A stretch of 64,000 bases of DNA from Rhodococcus sp. 14-2483-1-2 (GCF_002259405.1 NZ_NPFW01000014.1:186001-250000); one strand, 5' to 3'. Shown: positions 16,890-26,570, numbered from the stretch's first letter. Notes: generated by a model not told the origin, from the letters alone. Numbers and translations are program-made.

Positions 16890-17769
16890 CGCCGGCCTCT
16901 CTCGGAACAACGATCATCGGAACGGGAACGACCCGAAGCATCTTGGCGGCAACCGATCCCAGGAAGAGACGGTGAGGCTGGGCGAGTCGAGACGACCCCA
17001 CCATCAACACATCGCCGTCGTGCCAGTCGAGCGAAGAAGCGGCCTTCTCGATGCCGGAGCCCTCCGCCACCTTCAACTGCACGTCCGATCCCGCGGGCAA
17101 TTCCGCTTGCACCGTGCGCAGCACCTCCTCGGCCTTGGCGAGACCGCCCTGTCCCTGCGCCGATTGCTCGTCCGCGGAAACGAGGGAGAGCAGGCGCAAC
17201 GGCAACTCTGCGGTGACGGACAGGTCGGTGGCTGCCTCGATCAGTTCTGCTGCCCCCGGCCTGTTTCCGATGGCGCAGGTGATCTCCCTGATGCGCTGCG
17301 GCGGAGAATGCCGATACCCCCGCGGAGCCAGCGCGAGCGGGACATGCGCCACGTGCAGCAGATCGCTGGTGACGGTACCGATCGAATGGCGTCCGAGCAG
17401 ACCGTCGCCGGCCGCACCGACGACGATCATGTACGCATCGGACTCGTCGTCGCCCTCGGTCGTTCCGCAGGCTCCACTCCTGGCCGCGTCGAGCAGACCC
17501 TGCGCGAAGGACTCGTCGAACAACAGGTGTGCGCGTGCCTGCACATCCTCGGGTACCAGCGTGAGTGCCTCGTCGAGCCAGCCGGTGGCCCGATCGATCA
17601 GTATGTCGTCGTACGCGGCCTCGACCGGCGCCTTGGACGGCACCGGACGCTCCTGCGGCAGCACCAGGCAGATGTCCAGCGATGCCTGCAGCGAACGCGC
17701 GAGCGTTGCGCCCAGGGCGATTCCGTCCGCTCCACTCGGTGTTGCCTGGTACCCCACGATCAGACGCAT
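16882..17769 (-). CDS. Universal stress protein, tandem UspA domains
   Basis: 295 residues. Domain one is about 1-150: MRLIVGYQATPSGADGIALG, then IVVGAAGDGLLGRHSIGTVT and HVPLALAP, resembling the ATP-binding G-2x-G-9x-G motif. Domain two is about 155-290, with VLMVGSSRLAQPHRLFLGSV and VPMIVVP. Usp proteins are often cotranscribed with APC permeases and thought to modulate transport; here it lies between the amine oxidase and the permease. The exact role is unknown. Confidence 0.87.
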   Translation of the reverse strand: MRLIVGYQATPSGADGIALGATLARSLQASLDICLVLPQERPVPSKAPVEAAYDDILIDRATGWLDEALTLVPEDVQARAHLLFDESFAQGLLDAARSGACGTTEGDDESDAYMIVVGAAGDGLLGRHSIGTVTSDLLHVAHVPLALAPRGYRHSPPQRIREITCAIGNRPGAAELIEAATDLSVTAELPLRLLSLVSADEQSAQGQGGLAKAEEVLRTVQAELPAGSDVQLKVAEGSGIEKAASSLDWHDGDVLMVGSSRLAQPHRLFLGSVAAKMLRVVPVPMIVVPREAGDE

Positions 17770-17797
17770 GGGCGGACCTTCCCTGAGGTTGGGCGAG

Positions 17798-19750
17798 CTA
17801 ATGACAGGTGCTACCGGGATCGGTGTGGCACGACTTCGCCTCCGACGGTGCGACGTCGAGCGAGGGATTGCGATCGAAGAACCCGAACGGCTTGAGCCAG
17901 AACGAGACCGTGTCCGCGGGCATCACCGGCCAGTCCTCCGGCCGAGTGATGTGGTGGATGCCGAAGGTGTACCAGACGACGACATCGGTGTTCTCGATGC
18001 TGCGATCCTTTTCGGTCCACTCCGGAAGCCCGTGGTCGACGCCGCTCTGGTTGACGAACTCGCCGCTGGGCCAACGCTCGTCGGGTGAGTTCGGGGTGAC
18101 CCAGACGGTGTGCCCGATCACCTGGGCGCGCTGGAAGATCGGCGACGCGGGATCGAACATCGACGGGATCGCCGCTCCCGGAACCAACTTGTACGCGGGC
18201 CGGGTGCCGAGGCCGTTGGTGACGTTGTCGTTGACGACCTTCCACGCCTTCTGGGTGTTCCAGTCGTAATCCTGCTTACCTTCGGACTCGGTGGTCAGAG
18301 GAGTATTGACCTGAGTCAGCGCGAGGCCGTAGGGATTGTCCGGGCCCATCGGAACGCGTTGCGTCTCACTTGCATAGACGGTGTTCTGGGTGCCGTCGAC
18401 ATCCAGATCGAGCCGGGCGACCAAGAAGTGCTGGTGATAGGGCGCGTAGGTGCGGTTGTCGACCAGCGTGCCCGACGGGTGCGTGCCGCCTTCGTCGAAG
18501 TGGGTGACCACCATGATGCCCGTCGCGCGAACCTCGCACTCGATGTTGCCGTCCTGATAGAACCGCCAGTAGACGAGGTACTCGTAGTTGGCGACCGTGG
18601 CATGGAAGCTGACCGTGAGGCGACGCATCCGTCGGACTTCGGCCCCGGCGTCGTGATCGACGTGCTTCCACAGCACGGCGTTGTCTTCCTCGTGGATGCA
18701 GATCGCGTTGGTGATCGTGTACGGCTCACCCTTGCTGTTGTGCAGCACCGCGTCGAGGTAGCGGATCTCGCCGAGGCAGTCGCACCCGAGCTCGAGCGAC
18801 GTGGTCATGAAACCGAGACCCCACTCGCCGATGTCGAACGCGGTGCGTCGATAGTGATCCTCGGTGTGATCGCGATAGGGAACGACCATCTCCGCGAACG
18901 ACATTCGATTGGCGACGGACCGCACGTTCCCGTTGTCGTTGTAGCTGACGGCATGCAGCGTCATGCCCTCGCGATAGTTGAATCCCACCCGCAGCGACCA
19001 GTTCTGCCACGTCAACTTGTTGCCGTCGAGGTCGAACGAGGGCCCGTCGGATTGAGTGATCTCGAGGCTCTTCAAGGGCGGGCGTGTGCTGGCGTTCCTG
19101 ATTCGCTCCGGGATATGGCGAGGGACGTACTCGCCCATGATCTCCGGCCGCTCGACGCGATACGTGTCCTCGATCTCGAGCAATTCCATCGTGTTCACGT
19201 CGATCACGCAGTGGAATCCGCCCACCGGTCCGGCGTAGGGATTGGCACCCTCCGCAGCCTTGACCCACGTGTCGGACCAGCCGAGGCGTCGACCCTTGTA
19301 CTTCTCGGGTGTCACCGCCTCGCCGTAGGTCCAGGTGTCCATGAACACCAGATCCAGATCGGTGATACCTCGATCGGCAAGGGCAGCAATCACATCGGGG
19401 TGGGCACGCAAGGCCGCATCGGCCTCCTCCCACTCGTCGACGGTGAAGTTGGGTTGCACGTCCGGGATGTTCGTCCACGATTCGGTGGTGCGATCGTCCA
19501 GTGACACGACGGCCTTGAAGGTGCTGTTCTCGGCGCGGTTCAACACCACCGAAACTGCTCGGCGGGCAGGTACGGTGCCGGCCTCGTCGAACGCGGCGAT
19601 CTCGGGCTTGGACGGTTCGATCATCTCGATGGAGGCATAGCGCCAGCCGTCGCCGACGCCGTGATCGCGGCCGAGAACCTCGGCCACGGTGGCGAATTCG
19701 GCGCTGGACAGGGGATCGAGTGGGTGGAAGGTGCTCTGCGGTGAGGTCAT
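17798..19750 (-). CDS. Copper-containing primary amine oxidase
   Basis: 650 residues, the usual length of bacterial copper amine oxidases. Oxidises primary amines to aldehydes with release of ammonia and hydrogen peroxide. Catalytic base Asp near 306 in AFDIGEWGLG; topaquinone precursor Tyr near 389 in NYEYLVYW; copper ligands His 439 and 441 in YHQH, with the third in the late FGIHHITRPEDWPVMP segment. No signal peptide, so probably cytoplasmic. It overlaps the aldehyde dehydrogenase stop by 4 bp, giving a two-step amine-to-acid route. Putrescine, tyramine or histamine are possible substrates; the agmatine operon nearby favours putrescine. Confidence 0.93.
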   Translation of the reverse strand: MTSPQSTFHPLDPLSSAEFATVAEVLGRDHGVGDGWRYASIEMIEPSKPEIAAFDEAGTVPARRAVSVVLNRAENSTFKAVVSLDDRTTESWTNIPDVQPNFTVDEWEEADAALRAHPDVIAALADRGITDLDLVFMDTWTYGEAVTPEKYKGRRLGWSDTWVKAAEGANPYAGPVGGFHCVIDVNTMELLEIEDTYRVERPEIMGEYVPRHIPERIRNASTRPPLKSLEITQSDGPSFDLDGNKLTWQNWSLRVGFNYREGMTLHAVSYNDNGNVRSVANRMSFAEMVVPYRDHTEDHYRRTAFDIGEWGLGFMTTSLELGCDCLGEIRYLDAVLHNSKGEPYTITNAICIHEEDNAVLWKHVDHDAGAEVRRMRRLTVSFHATVANYEYLVYWRFYQDGNIECEVRATGIMVVTHFDEGGTHPSGTLVDNRTYAPYHQHFLVARLDLDVDGTQNTVYASETQRVPMGPDNPYGLALTQVNTPLTTESEGKQDYDWNTQKAWKVVNDNVTNGLGTRPAYKLVPGAAIPSMFDPASPIFQRAQVIGHTVWVTPNSPDERWPSGEFVNQSGVDHGLPEWTEKDRSIENTDVVVWYTFGIHHITRPEDWPVMPADTVSFWLKPFGFFDRNPSLDVAPSEAKSCHTDPGSTCH

Positions 19751-21189
19751 GCGATGGTCTCCGTCGAGCTCATGACGTGCTTGATGCGGGTGTAGTCCTC
19801 GACGCCGTACGCCGAGAGGTCCTTGCCGTAACCGGAGTACTTGAATCCTCCGTGCGGCATTTCCGCGACCAACGGGATATGGCAGTTGACCCAGACGGCA
19901 CCGAAGTCCAGAGCCGCCGAGATACGCAGTGTGCGAGCATGATCGGAGGTCCAGACGCTCGACGCGAGACCGAAGTCGACGTCGTTGGCCAGTGCGATCG
20001 CCTCGGCCTCGTCGGTGAACTTCTGCACCGTGAGCACTGGGCCGAATGTCTCTTCCTGCACGATGGGGTCGGACTGCTGCACGCCCGTGATGATGGTGGG
20101 CTCGAAGAAGAAACCCTTGTCGCCGATGCGCTTGCCGCCGGTGACGATCGTGGCATGCGCGCCGATGCCGTCGACCTTGGCGCTCACCTGACCGAAGTGA
20201 TTGATGTTGTTCAGTGGGCCCAGGAAGGTATCGGGGTCGTCGGGGAGGCCGACCTTCAGTGTCTTCGCTTTGGCGACAAGCGCTTCGACGAGAGTGTCGT
20301 GCACGGACTCGTGGACCAGGACGCGGGTGACGGCCGTGCAGTCCTGGCCGGCATTGAAGAACGCGGCCTCGGCGATACCGTCTGCAGCCTTGCTGATGTC
20401 GACGTCGTCGAACACGATTGCCGGAGCCTTGCCGCCGAGTTCCAGATGCGCGCGCTTGAGCTGCTTGGCGGCGGCCACGGCCACTGCGATGCCGGCGCGG
20501 ACGGAACCGGTGATCGACACCAGGCCGGGAGTCTTGTGCTCGACGATCGCGGCACCGGTGCCGCCGTTGCCGAGGACGATGTTGAGCACGCCGTCCGGAA
20601 CGATGCCCTTGGACAGCTTCGCGAGCACCAACGTGCTCTCGGGAGTGGTGTCACTGGGCTTGAGGACGATGGTGTTGCCGGCGGCCAGCGCGGGACCGAT
20701 CTTCCAGATCGCCATCATGAACGGGTAGTTCCACGGGGTCACCTGGCCGACGACACCGATCGGTTCGCGTCGAACATAGGAGGTGAAGCCGTCCATGTAC
20801 TCGCTGGCCGACTTGCCCTCGAGCATCCGGGCCGCGCCGGCGAAGAAGCGAATCTGATCTGCGCCGACGGTGACTTCCTCGGCGGCGATGGTGGCCTTGG
20901 GCTGGCCGGTGTTGCGGCTCTGCGCTTCGACGATCTCGTCGCTGTGCGCCTCGATGGCGTCGGCGAGCTTCAGCAACACCTTCTGCCGTTCGCCCGGCGT
21001 CGTCTTGCCCCAGGTCTCGAATGCGCTGGCAGCGGCCGACATCGCGGCCTCTACATCGGCGGCGTCGGAAATGGGGGAGTGGGCGACGATCGACTCGTCC
21101 ACCGGGCTGATCACATCGAGCATCTCGGTGCCCGAGGGCGTCACGAATGCCCCGTCGATGTAGTTCTGCAGGACAGGCACCGTCATCAC
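19747..21189 (-). CDS. Aldehyde dehydrogenase, probably 4-aminobutanal dehydrogenase
   Basis: 480 residues. NAD-dependent oxidation of an aminoaldehyde, here probably 4-aminobutanal to GABA. Key residues: N154 in TPWNYPF, E250 in HLELGGKAP and C284 in FFNAGQDCTA. FFNAGQDCTA is the form found in gamma-aminobutyraldehyde and betaine aldehyde dehydrogenases. Two Met codons open the gene (21189 and 21186). It precedes the copper amine oxidase on the same transcript. Confidence 0.9.
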   Translation of the reverse strand: MMTVPVLQNYIDGAFVTPSGTEMLDVISPVDESIVAHSPISDAADVEAAMSAAASAFETWGKTTPGERQKVLLKLADAIEAHSDEIVEAQSRNTGQPKATIAAEEVTVGADQIRFFAGAARMLEGKSASEYMDGFTSYVRREPIGVVGQVTPWNYPFMMAIWKIGPALAAGNTIVLKPSDTTPESTLVLAKLSKGIVPDGVLNIVLGNGGTGAAIVEHKTPGLVSITGSVRAGIAVAVAAAKQLKRAHLELGGKAPAIVFDDVDISKAADGIAEAAFFNAGQDCTAVTRVLVHESVHDTLVEALVAKAKTLKVGLPDDPDTFLGPLNNINHFGQVSAKVDGIGAHATIVTGGKRIGDKGFFFEPTIITGVQQSDPIVQEETFGPVLTVQKFTDEAEAIALANDVDFGLASSVWTSDHARTLRISAALDFGAVWVNCHIPLVAEMPHGGFKYSGYGKDLSAYGVEDYTRIKHVMSSTETIA

Positions 21190-21283
21190 TGAACCCCTAG
21201 CGTCGACTGTTTCGGTTCTGCAAAGCCTGCACCTACGGACGAGACTTCGCCACCCGACAAGATGTCCAATGCGTTGCCTCGAA

Positions 21284-21946
21284 TCAGGACGGAATGTCGG
21301 TCTCTTGGGCCAGGGCCCTGACGCCCGCGATGAAGGTGTCGAGACCGAGCTTCTCGAACGCCGGACGCGAGGTGGGATCGCCGAGATGTTCGGCCGACGC
21401 GAGGATGTTCGGGAACTCGTCGGAATCGAGCGACTCCATCGTGGACGCCACCTCCCGCTCGACGTGTGCCCGACGCTCCGGCTCGACCTCTACACCGGTG
21501 AACAGTGGCTCGGTGATGAGTGAAATGGCGACCCGGACGCCGTGACGGGCCAGCTGGGTGGCGTCGGGAAGGGAGAAACCGGCCTCGCCGAGGACCCTCA
21601 ACACCAACTCCATCGCCTCTCTACTGTTGGGTGAGAACAGCATTCGAGGAACCACGATGTCGGCTGCGCCCGGGTGGGCGCGTAAGGCGCGTATGAAATC
21701 CTCGAGCACGGTCCGTAACTGCTCCCACCACGGTGCCGCGGGATCCACGGTGATCTCGAGGTCCTGGCACACGCGGTCACCCATGGCATCGAGTAGCTCG
21801 TCCTTGTTCTTCACATGCCAGTAGATCGCCATGGGGGAGACGCCCAGTTGGGTGGCGATCTTGCGGATGGTGAGCGAGTCCAGTCCGCGACGGTATGCGA
21901 CGTCCAACGCGGCGTCGACGACGGCTGTCCTGGTCAAGCGTGGCAT
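21284..21946 (-). CDS. TetR family regulator
   Basis: 220 residues from ATG 21946 (MPRLTRTAVVDAALDVAYRR). HTH segment SLTIRKIATQLGVSPMAIYW; the C-terminal domain (about 70-215) is of the TetR_C_1 (TetR/OtrR) type. The frame remains open upstream but that stretch is antisense to mqo. It lies 94 bp upstream of the aldehyde dehydrogenase on the same strand and is divergent from mqo, so it could control either. Two small palindromes lie in the gap to mqo. Confidence 0.85.
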   Translation of the reverse strand: MPRLTRTAVVDAALDVAYRRGLDSLTIRKIATQLGVSPMAIYWHVKNKDELLDAMGDRVCQDLEITVDPAAPWWEQLRTVLEDFIRALRAHPGAADIVVPRMLFSPNSREAMELVLRVLGEAGFSLPDATQLARHGVRVAISLITEPLFTGVEVEPERRAHVEREVASTMESLDSDEFPNILASAEHLGDPTSRPAFEKLGLDTFIAGVRALAQETDIPS

Positions 21947-21955
21947 CGGCAGAAC

Positions 21956-22002
21956 TATACAGGTGTACGAGTCGGTGCTAGCGTGACTTGTACTTAGTAC
22001 GA
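21956..22002. promoter_or_regulatory. Two short dyads in the TetR/mqo divergent promoter
   Basis: TACA-GG-TGTA at 21958-21967 and GTACT-T-AGTAC at 21990-22000, centres about 32 bp apart, in the 70-bp gap between the TetR start and the mqo start. Both share the GTAC/TGTA core and are plausible TetR operators. Confidence 0.5.
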
Positions 22003-22016
22003 GAAAGGGGTGGAAG

Positions 22017-23339
22017 ATGGACGACGTCATCCTCGTCGGCGGCGGAATCATGAGCGCGACACTGGGAACGCTGTTGCAAAGACTGGAACCGACCTGGTCG
22101 ATCCGAGTGCTCGAGCGATTGCCTCGAGTGGCCGCGGAAGCATCCGACGGATGGAACAATGCCGGCACCGGGCATGCCGGTCTGTGCGAGACCAACTACA
22201 CGACACTGCGATCCGACGGAACCGTCGACGTCGATCGAGCCGTGGGCATCGCCGAGCAGTTCGCGACCACCCGTCGCTTCTGGTCGACACTGCCCCAGGT
22301 GGACTTCGTGCGCCCGGTGCCGCACATGACGCTCGTACGAGGTGCAGAGAACGTCGAGTTTCTGCGCGCACGGCATCGTGCAATGAGTGCTCACCCACTG
22401 TTCGAGGCCATGCAATACACCGAAGACGCTGCGGTGCTGCAGCAATGGGCACCGCTCGTGGCAGAGGGCAGGACGGGGCGGTGGGCGGCGACCCGCGATG
22501 CGACGGGTACCGACGTCGACTTCGGCGCAGCGACGCGGCAGCTGTTCGACGCCATGGCGGTCGCAGGCGCGAGCGTCGAGACCGGCCGTGAAGTGCGTGG
22601 ATTGCGCCAGAACAGAGATGGGTCCTGGCGACTCGACGTGCGGGGCGGTCGGCGGGTGGAGCGTGCTCGCTTCGTCTTCGTCGGAGCCGGTGGATGGGCT
22701 CTGAAGTTGCTGCGCCGAGCGGGAATTCCCGAGGCGCGAGGCTACGGACTGTTGCCGATCAGCGGACAGTTCCTACGCTGTGATCGGCCCGAACTGGTGG
22801 ATCGGCACGATGCCAAGGTCTACGGGACACCGCCCATCGGAGCTCCGCCGATGTCGGTGCCGCACCTGGACACTCGAATCGTCGACGGGCGGCGATCGGT
22901 CCTGTTCGGACCGTACGCAGGGGCGAACCCGAAGTTTCTGAAACACGGATCCCTGATGGACCTGCCGCGCTCGATCGAGGCGGACAACATCGGCTCGCTG
23001 CTGTCGATGGCCCGTCGCAACACTCCGTTGATCGGGTTGCTGCTCTCCGAGTTGACCGCGACGCGGAGCAGGAAGATCGCCGCGCTGCGTGAGTTTCTGC
23101 CGCGCGCCGACTCCGCGGACTGGTCTATCGCCCGCGCCGGTCAGCGCGCTCAGATCGTGAAAAACGGTGCACTGCAGTTCGGCACCGAAGTGGTTGCCTC
23201 GCAGGACGGTACGATAGCGGCCGTGCTCGGCGCGTCGCCCGGTGCGTCCACTGCCGTACCCATCCTGATCGAGCTGTTGAATCGGTGCTTCCCGGAACGG
23301 CAGTGGGACTCCCACCTGAACGAGCTGCTCACCGGCTAG
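22017..23339 (+). CDS. mqo: Malate:quinone oxidoreductase
   Basis: 440 residues, shorter than the usual 490-500. Membrane-associated FAD enzyme oxidising malate to oxaloacetate with electrons to quinone. FAD-binding GGGIMSATLG at 8-17; GWNNAGTGHAGLCETNYT; GAGGWALKLLRRAGIPEARG; LFGPYAGANPKFLKHGS; GASPGASTAVPI near the end. All conserved blocks are present, so the shortness is loop loss rather than truncation. ATG 22017 lies just after a purine-rich GGGGTGGAAG. A divergent TetR gene may regulate it. Confidence 0.9.
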   Translation: MDDVILVGGGIMSATLGTLLQRLEPTWSIRVLERLPRVAAEASDGWNNAGTGHAGLCETNYTTLRSDGTVDVDRAVGIAEQFATTRRFWSTLPQVDFVRPVPHMTLVRGAENVEFLRARHRAMSAHPLFEAMQYTEDAAVLQQWAPLVAEGRTGRWAATRDATGTDVDFGAATRQLFDAMAVAGASVETGREVRGLRQNRDGSWRLDVRGGRRVERARFVFVGAGGWALKLLRRAGIPEARGYGLLPISGQFLRCDRPELVDRHDAKVYGTPPIGAPPMSVPHLDTRIVDGRRSVLFGPYAGANPKFLKHGSLMDLPRSIEADNIGSLLSMARRNTPLIGLLLSELTATRSRKIAALREFLPRADSADWSIARAGQRAQIVKNGALQFGTEVVASQDGTIAAVLGASPGASTAVPILIELLNRCFPERQWDSHLNELLTG

Positions 23340-23342
23340 CCT

Positions 23343-24344
23343 GTGGCGGTGGGAGACACAGAGGTGGGGTACCGACAGATCGCCGACGACACCTGGGCCT
23401 TCATGCGGCCGCCCGGCAGTTGGGGACAGACCAACACCGGACTGATCGTGAGCCCGGGTTCCGCGTCGATGCTGATCGACACCGTGTGGGATGTGAACTG
23501 GGCGCAGCGGGTCGCCGTCGACACCGCCGAACTGGTTGTAGATGCGCCGATCACCGAAGTACTCAACACCCACTCCGACGGTGATCACTGGTGGGGAAAC
23601 GACACCGTCCCCGCCACTGCGCGCATCACCACCAGCGCCGCGTCTCTGCATGCCATGAAAGAGGAGACACCACCGAAAGGGGTTGACGCGTTCGCCTCTC
23701 TCGGTGCGAAGATCGGTTGGGTGCCGGGACCGGTCGGGGCAATGGGCTCCTACATGAACCGGGTCCGCGGCGACGCCACCTTCCCCGGGGCTCTGCCGCG
23801 GCTGCCCGATCACACCTTCGAGACCACCGACACCATCGATGTGGCAGGAAGATCCGTCCATCTGCGCTACCTGGGCCCGGCGCACACCGAGGGTGATCTC
23901 ATCGCCCATCTACCCGACGTCGGAGTCGTGTTCGCCGGCGACCTGCTGTTCATCGACGCGACCCCGGTGCTCTGGCACGGTCCGCTGCAGAACTGGATCG
24001 ACGCCCTCGACCATCTCCTCGAGCTCGACGCCGCCGTCTACGTCCCCGGCCACGGACCCCTGTGCGGCACCGACGAGATCCGCGCCGTCCGCAACTACTG
24101 GACCTGGGTGTCCGAGGCCGGACGCAACTGCTTCGACGCCGGACTCGACTCAACCGAGGCCGCCCGAAACCTGCTGAAATCGAACGAATTCCGGCAATAC
24201 GCACACTGGGACTCACCGGAACGACTCATCCTGAGCATGAGCACCCTCTACCGCCTGTGGCGCGGCGAGAAACCTGCGCCACCCACGCTGACGCGTCGAG
24301 CACGGGCGTTCGCGGACGCGGGACGGTTCCTGCGAGAGCAGTAG
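23343..24344 (+). CDS. Metallo-beta-lactamase fold hydrolase
   Basis: 333 residues, GTG start 3 bp after the mqo stop, so cotranscribed. The metal motif is THSDGDHWWGN near 75-85, where the canonical second His of HxHxDH is Asp, as in SoxH-like and some quinoprotein-associated members. Further ligands are in LRYLGPAHTEGDLIAHLP, VFAGDLLF and YVPGHGPLC. The natural substrate is unknown. Coupling to mqo suggests a respiratory or detoxification role, but this is only inferred. Confidence 0.85.
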   Translation: MAVGDTEVGYRQIADDTWAFMRPPGSWGQTNTGLIVSPGSASMLIDTVWDVNWAQRVAVDTAELVVDAPITEVLNTHSDGDHWWGNDTVPATARITTSAASLHAMKEETPPKGVDAFASLGAKIGWVPGPVGAMGSYMNRVRGDATFPGALPRLPDHTFETTDTIDVAGRSVHLRYLGPAHTEGDLIAHLPDVGVVFAGDLLFIDATPVLWHGPLQNWIDALDHLLELDAAVYVPGHGPLCGTDEIRAVRNYWTWVSEAGRNCFDAGLDSTEAARNLLKSNEFRQYAHWDSPERLILSMSTLYRLWRGEKPAPPTLTRRARAFADAGRFLREQ

Positions 24345-24350
24345 GTGTGC

Positions 24351-25139
24351 TCACCGCGAGTGCAGCTCCGGCGAACCGAACTGCTGTGTCAACGATGCCC
24401 CGTGTGCGAACAGGTCGGAAAGATCTAATCTATCCGCGGCGGGTTCGAGCACAATGGTGGTGGCTCCTGCGTCGATCCACCGTCGGATATTGCTCGGGGC
24501 CGCATCGGACTCGGAACCGAAGGACACGTAGACGACTACGTCGTGATCGGGCCCGCCGTCGATGTGCCCGATGGCTGTTCGCACCTGATCCGGTGACGTC
24601 TCGCTGGTGAGGATGGTCCCCGTGCTGTGACGGCCGCTCAGGGCGAGAGTCTTCGGCCCCGTCGCACCGACGAGCAGCGGCGGCGGTTGCAGCGGAGGCC
24701 AATTCAGCTGCACGTTGTCGAGTGAGATGTACCGACCCTGCACGGTGACGCTCTCGCCCGCCAACAGTGCGGTGAGCGCTGTCATCTGCTCGCTCAGCAA
24801 CGTCAGGGGCGACTGCACTCGCGCCCCGATCTGGCCCATCCACGACTGCACACCGTGTCCGAGCCCCACGCGGAGCCGTCCCGGGGAGACTCGGGCGATG
24901 GTAGCGATCTCCATGGCTGTGGCTGCCACGTTCCGCATCGGAGTGGGTAGCACCCCGATGCCGACGTTCACGCGTTCGGTGCTCGCGAGAACCAGTGCAG
25001 CAGTGGACACTCCACCGGAATAGAAGCAGTCCTCCCACAACCACACCTCGTCGACGCCCGCGCGGTCGGCCGCACGTGCCGCCTCGACGAGATCCTCCGG
25101 CGCAAGTTCGGGTCGGATTACGACGCCGATTCGAGTCAT
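24351..25139 (-). CDS. LLM class flavin (F420)-dependent oxidoreductase
   Basis: 262 residues, luciferase-like TIM barrel. MTRIGVVIRPELAPEDLVEA, GVDEVWLWED, NVGIGVLPTPMRNVAATAME and LRVGLGHGVQSWM are typical of F420-dependent LLM enzymes of actinobacteria. It is shorter than the usual 300 or more. The substrate cannot be predicted. Convergent with the metallo-beta-lactamase gene and 18 bp after the ramB-like gene, on the same strand. Confidence 0.83.
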   Translation of the reverse strand: MTRIGVVIRPELAPEDLVEAARAADRAGVDEVWLWEDCFYSGGVSTAALVLASTERVNVGIGVLPTPMRNVAATAMEIATIARVSPGRLRVGLGHGVQSWMGQIGARVQSPLTLLSEQMTALTALLAGESVTVQGRYISLDNVQLNWPPLQPPPLLVGATGPKTLALSGRHSTGTILTSETSPDQVRTAIGHIDGGPDHDVVVYVSFGSESDAAPSNIRRWIDAGATTIVLEPAADRLDLSDLFAHGASLTQQFGSPELHSR

Positions 25140-25157
25140 GGCACTCTTCCTTTCTTC

Positions 25158-26570
25158 TCAGCGAACGAGATACGGGGACACCGAACTTCGGTGCTCATCG
25201 ATATCGAGGTCCTTGCCCAGTGGCGGAAACGCACGTTGCGGGCAGTTCGAACGCTCGCACACCCGGCAGCCAGCTCCGATGGGCGTCGCCGCCGCCGAAC
25301 CCTGCACATCCAGACCGTCGGCGTACACCAGCCGTCCGGCGTGGCGCAGTTCGCAACCGAGGCCGATGGCAAAGGTCTTGCCGGGCTGGCCGTATCGAGC
25401 GGCGCGTCGCTCCACAGTGCGCGCGATCCACAAATAGCTGCGGCCGTCGGGCATCTCGGCGATCTGCGTCATGATCTTGCCCGGGTAGGCGAACGTTTCG
25501 TACACGTTCCACAGCGGGCACGTGCCACCGCTGGACGAGAAGTGAAAACCTGTGGCGGACTGACGCTTCGACATGTTCCCGGCGCGATCGACCCGCACGA
25601 ACGAGAACGGCACACCCCGTAGCTCGGGTCTCTGCAAGGTGGAGAGTCGATGGCAGATGGTCTCGTAGCTGACCGAGAAGAACGCCGAGAGCCGCTCGAT
25701 GTCGTACCGGAAATCCTCGGCCACGTCGTGGAACTGGTGGTACGGCAACACCGTCGCGGCTGCGAAGTAGTTCGCGAATCCGAGCACGGCCAGCTTCTTC
25801 GACGACTCGCTGGTGAAATTGCCCTCGTCGGCCATCCTCTTCAGCAGATCCCCGCATTCGAGATAGGCGAGTTCGGCGGCGTACTTGAACACCTTCTGCC
25901 CGCCGGAGAGATGCGGTGAGATCTCCAGTACTCGCGTCTGCGGATCGAACCGGTGCAGCACGTTCTCGCCGAGGTCGATGCGATTGACGATCTGCACGTC
26001 GTGGACCGTCCGCAATCGCTTGGCGATCTCGCCGCCGACGTCGGCGCGATGGAACCGAATTCTCGAGGTAAGAGCTTCTGCCGCAGTGTCCAATTCGTGC
26101 AGATAGTTCTGCCGCTGATAGAAGTAGTCGCGCACTTCTTCGTGCGGCTTGCTGATGGAACCACTGCCACTGCCGTCGGAGAAACGCTCCTCGGTAGCGG
26201 CCAGCAGCTGAGCCGTCGTATTGCGGTATCGGCGGTGCATGTTGACCATCGCTCGTGCCAGCTGCGGGTGCGAGCTGACCATCTGCGCGATCTCGTGCGC
26301 ATCGGCGTCGATGCCCATGTCCTGATCGAGCGCCACCTCGCGGAGTTCGGCAACCAGCCTGGTGTCGTCCTCGGAGGAGAAGAACGACGTGTCGACGCCG
26401 AACACCTCGGAAATCCGCAGCAGTACCGGCACCGTCAACGGACGCACGTCGTGCTCGATCTGGTTGAGATAACTGGCCGAGATTCCCAGCTTCTGCGCCA
26501 GCGATACCTGACTCATGCTGCGTTCGCTGCGGAGCTGCCGAAGCCGCACGCCGACGAAGGTTTTGGACAT
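25158..26570 (-). CDS. ramB: RamB-like XRE regulator of acetate/glyoxylate metabolism
   Basis: 470 residues. N-terminal XRE helix-turn-helix (VGVRLRQLRSERSMSQVSLA then KLGISASYLNQIE), an ImmA-like central region (about 150-280, SGGQKVFKYAAELAYLEC) and a C-terminal DUF2083 domain with cysteines (GAGCRVCERSNCPQRAFPP). This architecture belongs to RamB, also called short-chain fatty acyl regulator, which represses isocitrate lyase and malate synthase genes. The isocitrate lyase gene lies 2 kb away in the opposite orientation, as in mycobacteria, with a RamB-like box upstream. Confidence 0.88.
   Translation of the reverse strand: MSKTFVGVRLRQLRSERSMSQVSLAQKLGISASYLNQIEHDVRPLTVPVLLRISEVFGVDTSFFSSEDDTRLVAELREVALDQDMGIDADAHEIAQMVSSHPQLARAMVNMHRRYRNTTAQLLAATEERFSDGSGSGSISKPHEEVRDYFYQRQNYLHELDTAAEALTSRIRFHRADVGGEIAKRLRTVHDVQIVNRIDLGENVLHRFDPQTRVLEISPHLSGGQKVFKYAAELAYLECGDLLKRMADEGNFTSESSKKLAVLGFANYFAAATVLPYHQFHDVAEDFRYDIERLSAFFSVSYETICHRLSTLQRPELRGVPFSFVRVDRAGNMSKRQSATGFHFSSSGGTCPLWNVYETFAYPGKIMTQIAEMPDGRSYLWIARTVERRAARYGQPGKTFAIGLGCELRHAGRLVYADGLDVQGSAAATPIGAGCRVCERSNCPQRAFPPLGKDLDIDEHRSSVSPYLVR

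Noticed and set aside
19720..21192. 490-codon plus-strand frame opposite the aldehyde dehydrogenase
   Set aside because: The minus strand has the complete dehydrogenase with catalytic Cys and Glu; the other is a shadow.
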